A stretch of DNA of 64,000 nt from Tubiluchus corallicola (Eukaryota > Priapulida > Priapulimorpha > Priapulimorphida > Tubiluchidae). Within the stretch, counting starts at the first letter, position 1, and the number at the start of each line of letters is the position of its first letter. This document shows, one piece after another, positions 8,201-16,722 of this stretch. The notes beneath the pieces are model-generated. The model was not told where the DNA came from, did no database searches, and saw only the letters and a list, made by a program, of their open reading frames with translations. The DNA lies in NCBI GenBank assembly GCA_030141605.1, contig JAQGDQ010000004.1, positions 1,488,001 through 1,552,000 of the forward strand, in the 5' to 3' direction. The position numbers and the translations under genes are program-made.

Positions 8201-9845
8201 ACGAATTTGATACAAAAAATTGTCATTGTTGTAAATCTTGGTTTATTTTATTTGCAGCTACTCATGAGGATACCGTAGGGTGTATGAGCAGTTTGCTGCT
8301 GCCATACACCAGAAATACCCTCAACTGACAGTTGAGGGTTCCAATTACCCGCCACCACCTCTTAATGCTCAGCTAGCTTCAATACTTTCAATGGTAAAGT
8401 TTGTAATAATTGGCATTATCATATCAGGGATCAATCCGTTCCAGCAATTTGGCATGGAAACACCAAACTTTTTTATTTGGGCAAGTGAAAACAAGGTAAG
8501 CTTGCATTTGATTTGTGCAACAGACTTACTTGGCCAAGAATTATGCTTTTATGAAGAAAAATAAATAATATTTGCCTTTGTTTATATAATGGGTACATGC
8601 ACACTTGAGTATTTATCATTTTTGTACTATGCTGCATCATTAAAAAATCCATAAATAAATAATTTATTATTACCTATAGTGATTTTTAAGTTTTATTTCA
8701 CATGTATACCCTGTAATTAAAACATTAATAGTGTCACTTTGTTGCTGTATAGTATAACAAGTTTTTGTGTTATTTCTGTTGCAGGTTTATGCGTGCATGA
8801 TGACATTTTTTATATCTAACTTCATTGAAAGTCAGCTTCTTTCAACTGGTGCTTTCGAAGTAGAATTCAATGGTATGCTTGTATATGTATATTGGTGATA
8901 TTGGTATATTTTGTGTGTATTATACTTAGGCTCAGGGCCGGTTTTAATCCATTTGGACAGATGTGTACAAATTGGGCCCCACGCCAAGAGGGGTTCCACG
9001 CACACGCTCAAGTTGAGGTCGCTATGGTGATTTGATGAATTAATGAGTGCCCAGTGTACAAGAAGTTTTTTGATACTGTGAAGCAATGAAACCATTCAGT
9101 CTGTCCTTGTATATCTGTGTTTCAATGTGTTTTTTGCTGATCGTTCACATGTTTTGTTATTTCAGTTTTTTTTGTTTTCCCGATGTGGTTCTCAAATGCG
9201 CTATTTAAATAGATCTGTGCTAGCCTAATAGCTTGCGAGATGGTGACATTTTTATTTGTGCTTTGAAATTTGGGTTTGATAACAGCGTAATATACTGATA
9301 GATAAAGTTATAGGAAGTTTTTTAGATATTTTCGTTTATATTTTTCCTTGCTGGAACAAACCCACAATTGTTGAATTTTGATAGTAGGCATGAAACACAG
9401 AATTTAAATCACAGAAATTTGAAAATTTCTCATGCTAGAGTGATTCTAACTACTTAATTAATTTTATTTTGTAGTGTGATTGATCTAACACTAGAAATGC
9501 TGAATTCTGTTGGCCAGTTATAGGGTTGAACTTTAGGCTGCCTTGACCACTAGATACAGTAGCTGAGTGGTCATGGCATCTGCCTTGTAAGAAGAATGTC
9601 CTTGGTTCAAATCAAGTCTGTATCCCAACTTTTTCAAATTTCTGATGCTTTAAATCTGGTATCAAAATTTAATTAAATGTGGGTTTGTTCCAGCATTAAT
9701 AATAATCTTGAGATTTATAATCATTTTTCCTGCACTTTCAGATTTACCAGTTTGGTCGAAATTAGAAGTAGGTCGAATTCCGTCACCGCAAGAAATGTTT
9801 CAAATTATTGATAATAACCTACGGATGCATAACGCTAACATGTAA
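5041..9845 (+). CDS. SELENOT: Selenoprotein T (SELENOT), four exons, 198 aa with selenocysteine
   Basis: The exons are 5041-5207, 8258-8495, 8785-8872 and 9742-9845, all with matching phases. Conceptual translation gives 198 residues, close to the 195 of human SELENOT. Residues 1-22 form a hydrophobic signal-like N-terminus. The redox motif C56-Y-S-U59 is followed by G-Y-R-R-V. A hydrophobic segment covers about residues 100-114, and V-Y-A-C-M-M, S-T-G-A-F-E and L-P-V-W-S-K are family hallmarks. Sec59 is TGA at 8265-8267. SELENOT is an ER-membrane thioredoxin-like oxidoreductase linked to redox and calcium control. Another ATG at 5011 would add ten residues; I prefer 5041 because the hydrophobic signal begins there. 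A SECIS element is required but I did not find one by eye. Confidence 0.93.
5208..8257 (+). other. SELENOT intron 1
   Basis: About 3.05 kb of A+T-rich intron. The only structure I noted is three related copies of a TTCCGATSATC word at 5417, 5490 and 5525. The first two also share CAGAA..CTGAATTTGC, and the third forms the perfect palindrome TTCCGATCATCGGAA. Elsewhere I see no exon or recognisable mobile element. Confidence 0.55.
5417..5539. repeat. Three-copy short repeat ending in a 15-nt palindrome
   Basis: Related words start at 5417, 5490 and 5525. Copies one and two share about 30 bp. Copy three is TTCCGATCATCGGAA, a perfect inverted repeat with one central base. The function is unknown; it may be a minor tandem duplication in the intron. 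Confidence 0.5.
8258..8495 (+). CDS. SELENOT: SELENOT exon 2 with in-frame TGA (Sec)
   Basis: The acceptor is TTTGCAG. The first base C completes Cys56, followed by Tyr, Ser and TGA (8265-8267). Codons after the TGA stay open and conserved through W-A-S-E-N-K, which shows the TGA is decoded rather than terminating. Phase-0 donor GTAAGC. Confidence 0.93.
8785..8872 (+). CDS. SELENOT: SELENOT exon 3
   Basis: 88 nt bounded by GTTGCAG and GTATGC. It encodes V-Y-A-C-M-M-T-F-F through E-V-E-F-N plus one base of Asp165. This is the most conserved block of the family. Confidence 0.92.
8935..9005. repeat. Possible DNA-transposon end (GGGCCGG-type)
   Basis: The segment begins CAGGGCCGGTTTTAATCC and contains GGGCCCC about 40 bp later. 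This recalls termini of widespread animal DNA elements that start with GGGCCGG and a TTAA-rich core. No partner end was found, so it is at most a fragment inside SELENOT intron 3. Confidence 0.25.
9349..9431 (-). repeat. Partial SINE 3' tail (inverted copy)
   Basis: The reverse complement carries the same tail as the SINE at 9538-9728, including GTGGGTTTGTTCCAGCA and a T-A-rich stretch before it. The tRNA-like head is missing. Together with the downstream plus-strand copy it makes an inverted pair within one intron. Confidence 0.6.
9538..9728 (+). mobile_element. tRNA-derived SINE
   Basis: The head has RNA polymerase III promoter-like boxes: an A-box-like TAGCTGAGTGGTC at about 9560 and a B-box-like GGTTCAAATCAAG at about 9604. 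A body with CTTTTTCAAATTTCTGATG and a tail GTGGGTTTGTTCCAGCATT then AATAATAATCTTG follow. Related tails or heads occur at 9349-9431, 18247-18405, 21060-21257 and 37556-37690, so this is a dispersed family. Its end lies about 13 bp from the SELENOT exon 4 acceptor. Confidence 0.68.
9742..9845 (+). CDS. SELENOT: SELENOT exon 4 and stop codon
   Basis: The acceptor is ACTTTCAG. It encodes L-P-V-W-S-K-L-E and a C-terminal helix ending N-A-N-M, then TAA at 9843-9845. A SINE copy ends about 13 bp before this exon. Confidence 0.92.
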
Positions 9846-11189
9846 AGGAAATTTTAACATATGACTGCCGCAATGGTAATTGATAACTATACGGGGTTTT
9901 GTAATTAATTAAAGTACAATGTACGTCAAGTATACTTTTGATTGTGCTTTTAAGAACTTTTAAACGTAATCAACACGATATTAGTCATGTGCACCAATGT
10001 TTATTTTTTGGTGGCAGCATACCGGGAAAATAATCAACAGTAGCTCCACTTCAGGTGATTAGAAATGGTGGCAGTGGCATGCTCAATCAAACTGTACATC
10101 CAGTATGCGCATGATTTTGCTCTGTTAGTGGGAAATGACATACTGCTAAGCTCACTGACCTTGAGGCTTAAGTGCATAAAATTACTATAATCAGGGCTAT
10201 AATTAATGCAAGCAGCGAAACTCTTTTCATGTAATAATCTGTAGTTTTCTGCACTCTGTCAAATCACCTTGTGACAAAGATAAGTAAAAGTTGGAAAATT
10301 TGTATTACCTTTTAGTACATGGGTAGAGAATCGAATTAATTCCTGGGCAGCGGGTTAGTGTCGTGAATAGCAATAAGCAAATTGCACTTGGTACACGAGT
10401 CATAGTCTACAGACTATATTGGTTAGATTTGAATCCATGCCTCCATAGTCATTTGAGGCTTTAAATTATAGTAAAATTAGGGCTCAACAATGTTCTAAAT
10501 ATACTAAATCAGATAATTATTTCCCATTTATATTCTGGCTTCTTTTCCACCTTTGAAACTGTGCCAAATTCTACCTTACGTCTACAATGTGTACGTACTC
10601 TAGCCTGTAGTCTGAGCTGACACTAGAGTTTTGCAACATGCTTTGCCACAGTTTGTTCTGTATGTTATACAGTAAACACATTTTGTTTGCAATTTAGGCA
10701 TAAAAATCTAATATTTTGCTTACGCATTTACACCAGCATCAATTAATTTTAGTTAACTATTGATAATACATTTGTCTTTTTATTGGTGAATTTGTAAAGA
10801 TGAACTCTGTTTTATCGTGCGTCAATGGCGAGGTGGCGCTGATTTTTTTCAAATAGAAGAATGCAAGGTTCCGCAAGTTTAGACAAAGTAATAAAAAGAA
10901 ATGGAGAAGCTTTGTTTTCAAGACTTTGATAGACACAATTTTTGTCATTTGCGAGGTTTAACCATTTGAGATTAGTATGGTACCATTTTAAGTAAAAGTG
11001 CATTTATATTTCCCAGCATAATAGTGTACTTTCACTTTATATTTTTCAGTTGCTGTTTCTAAGCTTTGGTGTACTTGCAACTGCTGGAGACTTCATGAAG
11101 GTTAACACAGAAACCAGTGCTTTCTGGAAGTGAAAACCGGAACTTCGTCTGTGCGGTTGTTGCAAGAACAATCACTGCTGTGCTGATAT
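9846..11189 (+). other. SELENOT 3' flank, expected 3' UTR
   Basis: The SECIS that directs Sec insertion should lie in this transcript's 3' UTR. I checked TGA-containing words here (for example 9859, 10055, 10110, 10134, 10270) for an ATGA-stem-AA-stem-GA fold and found none convincing. No clean AATAAA is seen. A weak SINE-like head with B-box-like GATTTGAATCC lies near 10425. Otherwise the sequence is unremarkable. Confidence 0.45.
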
Positions 11190-11196
11190 CAGTGTT

Positions 11197-11400
11197 GTAG
11201 TCAAGTCTTTCAGTTCAAGTCGAGTCCCAAGTCCTTGGGTTCAAGTCCTAGTCAAATCTCAAGATACTGTGGCCCAAATTCGAGTCAGGTTTCAAGTCAT
11301 TATGCCCAAATCCAAGTTATTAAGTCCTAATCCGAGTCAAGTCTTGAGTCAGTGTGTTCAAGTTCGAGTCAAGTCATTATGTCTACGTCTGAGTCCTAAT
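11197..11400 (+). repeat. Left subterminal AAGTC/GAGTC array
   Basis: At least a dozen close variants of TCAAGTC, TCGAGTC and CCGAGTC lie in about 200 bp with irregular spacing. A matching set lies at the other end of the element. In hAT elements, subterminal motif clusters are transposase-binding sites, so these are candidate sites. Confidence 0.7.
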
Positions 11401-12094
11401 TTACATTCATATGGTCATGTTCAATTTCAAAACGAATTTCAAGTTGGGATAATCCAAGATATAATCGATTGTCGAATTCTTGTTTAATAGTAATAAATTG
11501 TTCTTGTTAATTTTGGTGTTATTTTGCTTACTGACATTTTAAGTTTTGCTGTACATCAATATTTAATAGCAATTTTGCAGTGGTTTTACCGAGTATGGTT
11601 ATACTGAGTATCTATAACGCAAAGTGGCGCTACAGTGCGGAGTGCTAATTATAATCTACAGGAAGTTATTCAAGTTACTTGACACATTTAAGAAGTACTA
11701 CGTCAAAATTTTTAAAATATGCTTTCATCTGACAAACTGAGCTACGTGTGTTCTTACTAACAAATCACATGAACTGAACGCCTATTTAAATAATAGGCAT
11801 ACTAGCAGCTTAAAAACCCTGCTGTTAAAGGGGGTGTTTGATGTATTTTGAATTTTTCTGATTCAATGTCGAGTGTAGGTTTAACGTCATAATAATGCGG
11901 AAACGTTTTTTAACTGGGTGGAGACAAACGCAGTCTGGGAGCCCAGAGACTTTTAGAATTCCATTTTAGGCTAGTATAAAAGATGGCTGTAGATAATGAA
12001 CCTTAATTAGATTGAGCATGGAATTGAAATACTTTTGTAACTAAGATGGTTGTAATTACTTAGTTATAGCACACATAATTATTGGTTGTTTTAC

Positions 12095-12255
12095 TAGTTC
12101 GAGTCTTTAGTCAAGTCATTCCTTCGTTATTTCGAATCCGAGTCGAGTCATTTATTACAAGTCAAATGCAAGTTTCAAATCAGTGATTCAAGTAGAGTCC
12201 GAGTCTAAAGCAAATTGCGATTCAAGTCAAGCTTGAGTCAGAGTTTGAGATTCAA
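12095..12255 (+). repeat. Right subterminal AAGTC/GAGTC array
   Basis: A second cluster of the same pentamer-based words (TCGAGTC, TCAAGTC, CCGAGTC) leads into the right inverted terminus. Word spacing is irregular, so it is not a simple tandem array. Confidence 0.7.
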
Positions 12256-12277
12256 GTACTACAACACTAGCTGATAT

Positions 12278-13747
12278 TGTTTTTAACTAGTGATCAGTTC
12301 ATTGATTTATTTGTTGTAATTATTGTTTTCTTAATTATTTATAAAAGTGGGTTGGCCACTTGTGATAATTGCTGAAAATTCTTAATGACTTTTTGAGAAC
12401 TATTCCAAAAGAAGATATTATTTTTATGTGTGTAATGCTAGTGTGTTATGTTTCATAGGTATTATGTTTTTGCACTGTGTCATATTCATCAATGTAATGT
12501 AGGTTAACTTTGTGTTTCGTGTACACTAAACCTGCAAACATTTGGTGAGCTATGCATATGTGTACGTTTTTGTGTGTGAGTATACGTTTGAATATTATTG
12601 CCAGAAATAACTAATTGCCAATATCAAGGATTTTTACAAATGTTAAAGTGTAGTCTGAATAGATTTGTGTATCACTAAATATACAAAAAAAGGAAACTAT
12701 GACACGATTTTAAGTTTGCTACTGAATGCTTCTAAATTTTTCTACGTTGATGCAGGAAAGGCCATGATGCCATATTCTCGAGATTTGCATTTCTAGTCTT
12801 TTCTCCTCTTTAGTATTCCTTACAATAAATGATATGATTTTTGTCATTATTCGGGCATACCACAGGTATCACTTTTCATATTTGCTAACTGATAATTAGT
12901 CTTAAATTAGATTTTCAGTAATGTATTTTCATTACCTTTGACTTTACTTTTCTAAAATGATTTGCCAATGTTACTTCAAGTTCTTGAGACTATACTGTCA
13001 GTGACTAACTGTGTGTGATAAAAGATATCTGGTAAAAGTTTTACAAAGGCTCTATATTTTTTGATAACTGTTAATTTATTCCTGAAAATTTAATAATGCT
13101 TCTGAAGCAAACTTCACAATTACATTTAATAAGGTTTTTAGCAAGTTCATGTACAAGATACGATAGTACACCACATAATTTGTTGCACTGAATTATTCTA
13201 ACTACAGTCATTTTTTCGTAATAAAGAAAAAATTATTTTAATATCGACTTATTATATACTAATATAGCCATTTATTAATACTAATTAGGCTTTTAATCCA
13301 AAAAAACTAGTTGCTTCATATCTTAAAAATATCTCCATCGCTATAAACTTTGATTTTGTTTTGCATTTCTTTATATTTGAGATATTGCACGGAGACTTCA
13401 TTCTCTACAATGGCTTAAAATGCCAATTAGTTACATTATTTCTGAGTTCTGAGACACTCGCTATTAAAGGAGTAATTTCATCTTTTCGAATATTAATGAT
13501 GTAATGTAATATTTATTTCCACATCAAACAAAATAGCATTACAAAATTTATCAAAAAACAACTTCCTACACATTAGCACAATTTTTTCCGTGCATGAAAC
13601 CTATGATACTCACGGTCTATGCCTCGACGAGCAGTCGTCGAATCTGCAGCTCACCGTGCAGATAAATTAAGGGACAAGATAATTATCGCTTTGTCACCTT
13701 TAACTTAATTATCACCATGATCACTAGTTATGCTGTTAAAATTGGTT
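12278..13747. other. Intergenic, little structure
   Basis: A+T-rich sequence without recognised exons. A small perfect hairpin, TCGACGA/TCGTCGA with a 4-nt loop, lies at 13624-13641. Nothing else stands out. Confidence 0.5.
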
Positions 13748-14271
13748 GCCCCTGAAGAGGCAAGAAAAAAATTTAAGTCATTCCCCCGAGTTACTAACTC
13801 CTTCCCCGAATTGAATTAAGTTGTTCCAGTCAAATAAATAAAGTCCACTACATAAGTAGCTTCTTTTCGCCCAATGCTTACTCTTTCATTTATGTAGACA
13901 AAAAATAACAGTATAATTTTAGTAGCAAATAATTTAATATTCATTCAACCAGTCCATATTTCCACGCATTTAGCGTACACTATTTTACATGTATATAACG
14001 ATGTGATTGACTGGAACAATAAATTGCACTACACTTGCTAAGTCATTTCACTATACTTTTAGTGAAATTTTCTTAGCAACGATAATAACTTACACACTGT
14101 GACAGCAATTGCAGGAATTAACATGGCGCATAAACAACATTAATCATTAGCTTGGAGGAATGATTCAATAACTCGGCGGGAGGGGATTAACGAGTTGTAG
14201 GTTTAACTCGGGGAGACGAGTTAGTAACTCGGGGAATGACTTATTTTTCTTTCGTATGTCCCTTTAGGGGC
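13748..14271. mobile_element. Inverted-repeat element with AACTCGGGG motifs (unclassified MITE)
   Basis: The left arm (13748-13803) and the reverse complement of the right arm (14216-14271) both read GCCCCT(G/A)AAG, then AGAAAAA and AAGTCATTCCCCGAGTTACTAACTC with few changes. This gives an inverted repeat of about 56 bp around a 524-bp element. The right half repeats the word AACTCGGGG or close forms several times (14170-14235). An inner inverted pair, GTTCCAGTCAA / TTGACTGGAAC, lies at about 13824 and 14009. No target duplication is visible and no transposase is encoded. I cannot assign a superfamily. Confidence 0.72.
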
Positions 14272-16655
14272 TCCGTAGTCAGCTGCTTTGATTTGAAATA
14301 CCAACTTGTTACATTTCATTGGTTTTTGTTCTAGGAGCCTATCTTTAAAAATAACTTGAAATTAAATGTACTTACCCAGGTGCAACGGAGTTCTGTCCGC
14401 CCGGTTAACTTGAAAAACTGCTGTTACAACTTATTGAGTTTTTAATGTACGAATTTTGAAAATAAGCATTACATGTGCGTATGTACTTCAAGGCATTATA
14501 AAAAGTTTTAGTTTTTTGCTTTTTTAATAACAGATTTCGTAATTTGCCCGTTTCATAATCTTCGAAATAATCAACAATAACGACTGCACCAGCAAGCAAA
14601 AGTAGTAGTAGATGTAGGCCCAGTAAGCCTAAATGTAGCAATAATAGCAACTGCAGAATTAGCTGGTAGCACCAGAAGTAGAAACGACGACGACGACGAC
14701 GACAATAATAACAGTAGATACCGCTAGTAACAGAATTAGGAGTAGCAGCAGTACCGGTATCAGCAAAATCCTTTGTAATTAATTATATACCAGATTTTTT
14801 TGAACTTGTAAAAGGCTTGGCAAAGACGGACTCTGTCCCTCCACGCCCCATTTAGATGTGTTTTGCTATGTCCCAGAACATATGTTGCCATTATCATGCA
14901 TTACCTGCAGTTCAGCTACTCTTTCACGCATCATATTATGCCACTGCAAGTATGCGAATGTTGTCAGTGACTACTCCGAACAACATGGTTATAACAGAAA
15001 GGAGTTGTTATCTTACATGACTTGTGCAAAAAATACATGAAATATGTAAAAATAAAAAAATACAATAAATAAAAGTCAGTCTCAAACTTAATGAGAACTG
15101 AGAAGTCTAAATGGACAATCCCGCAAACAAGGCTTGAAAGCTGATATCATATGTTAGTTTAATTTATTACTACTACTTAGTACTAATGTACTTGAATAAC
15201 TTTATTGTTATAAAGATAGGACGTTTTTGTATCTACGCATATTGGCTTATTTAAAAAAGTTTCTATGATAATGGTCAGAAAAACCACAATAGTTGACCAA
15301 ATCTCGGCTGTAGTTAAACCTAGAATCTTCTTTCTAAAAAACTATTTTAGGAGGATAAATGGAATATTGGATATAAGTGTAAAGGTCAGTTAGATCACAA
15401 AGCTATTGTCTTCAGTCTTGATTCATTCTTTCAAGGATGTGGCAGGATTTTTAGCATAATATGAGTTTTAGAGATTTAGACGATCCGGAATAGTTGGGCA
15501 AGGGGGCAAAGTACAAACAAACTGAGAGGCAGAAAAACAATTAGAAAAGAAACAGTAAGCAAGCGAGAAGGAAACTCTCTAGGCAAAGCCTTTTTAGTCG
15601 CTATCCAGACTTTATATCTGGGGACAAGAGACTATACAAAAAACTGAAATAATTTATTCTCATTAATGCTGAATCTATAAAAAGAGAAAATATTTTGAAA
15701 TGATCACGCAGTTTCATAGAAAGGTAAATGAAATTTGATTGGCTGTGTGTAAATCATTATTGCATTCTTTCATACTTTCGATAGAACTGTCCTCATATTT
15801 CACATGTGATATGTAAAGATCATTAACCGCCTGCTATGGCAAGCTATAAACATAAAGACAAGAGACAAAGTTACGAAAGCTTGAAAACGAAAGCATGTCT
15901 CACGGTCAGTTGCAAAGGGGAGACTTATGCTTCACTGCCGCGCTAATTATAAAAGAATAATTAGCGATTACAAAAAAACAATGGGGCGAAACATACAATA
16001 AACAGCCAGTTGGCAGCTAAGGAACAAATGTGCAAAATAGGATCCGTCCTTATAAAGCCTGCTTAACTTGAGAAAAATTAGACGATACGTAGAAGGTAAG
16101 CGCAACAGAGCTTGCTACCAACTGAAAGACAAAGTGCACACCCGGATTGTTAGACAGTGTCAGAAAATCATGAGGATAAACAGTGTATGTATACAACATC
16201 ATTTGTCTATTCCTTTCCTTTAATATCGTTGATAAGCAAATATCAAGTAAAAAATAGTTACGACTAGCTGTTTTAAATTGTGGCTATTCTCAGCAATTTA
16301 ATTACTTTTTAAATATTTTAGCTAGAAAATATTTAACATTATAAAATACACACTTCACATTTCTTTTTGTGGCAATTATTTCTTTATTTCTTCAGTTCTT
16401 CTCCTTTCCTTGCAAACTTTAAGCGAAAATATAGATAAATGAGCAAAAGACTCGATGACTTGCCGCTTAACAACATTGGCCATAGCAGAAACCGCAGCGC
16501 GAATACAAGAATCCCTAGCTGGGACAAAAATGATTCTGACAAGATGTAATCGCATGCTGTAGAGTAAAAAATGTCGTATATCTCACACCTTAAATTATAG
16601 TTCTAAGCATTAGGCTTCTAATTAAATATTTTTATCATATTTCTAGATTCTGCTG
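14272..16655. other. Intergenic, between element and chitinase
   Basis: I see no conserved coding segment. A short (ACG)n run lies near 14686-14702. The 15.4-16.2 kb part is somewhat less A+T-rich but gave no recognisable product in any frame. Confidence 0.45.
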
Positions 16656-16722
16656 ATGGAAGTAATGTTTTTGGTGGCTGATTCGTTAAGGATTGAAACG
16701 GAGCTGACAGCAGGATCGTCAG
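16656..16722 (+). CDS. Chitinase candidate first exon
   Basis: Opens M-E-V-M-F-L-V-A-D-S and ends with one base of a Gly codon before GTAAGT. The phase fits the next exon exactly. A good acceptor (TTCTAG at 16641-16646) with an in-frame TAG before the ATG leaves two readings: this is the start exon, or it is internal with the true signal peptide upstream. Confidence 0.5.

Larger units (their letters stand above)
8873..9741 (+). other. SELENOT intron 3 with inverted SINE pair
   Basis: Apart from the two SINE copies and a possible transposon end at 8935, no coding or RNA signal is visible. Confidence 0.5.
11182..12277. mobile_element. Non-autonomous hAT-like element with 8-bp target duplication
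   Basis: The element body is 11190-12269 (1,080 bp). It begins CAGTGTTGTAGT, and its end read in reverse is TAGTGTTGTAGT, an 11-of-12 terminal inverted repeat. GCTGATAT occurs exactly at 11182-11189 and 12270-12277, a perfect 8-bp target-site duplication as hAT transposons make. Both ends carry degenerate arrays of AAGTC/GAGTC words (about 11197-11400 and 12095-12255), mostly in the same strand sense. The middle (about 11400-12090) is unique-looking and contains no transposase frame. I call it a MITE-like derivative mobilised by a hAT transposase encoded elsewhere. Confidence 0.85.

Noticed and set aside
8265-8267. TGA as a true stop making SELENOT a pseudogene
   Set aside because: Residues on both sides match selenoprotein T, all splice phases are intact, and the TGA sits exactly at the family's Sec position.
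9555-9625. Functional tRNA gene
   Set aside because: A- and B-box-like words are present but no cloverleaf with paired acceptor stem can be drawn. The adjoining body and tail recur elsewhere, so it is a SINE head.
11197-12255. CRISPR array or satellite
   Set aside because: Motif spacing is irregular, the genome is eukaryotic, and the motifs lie inside a bounded hAT-like element.
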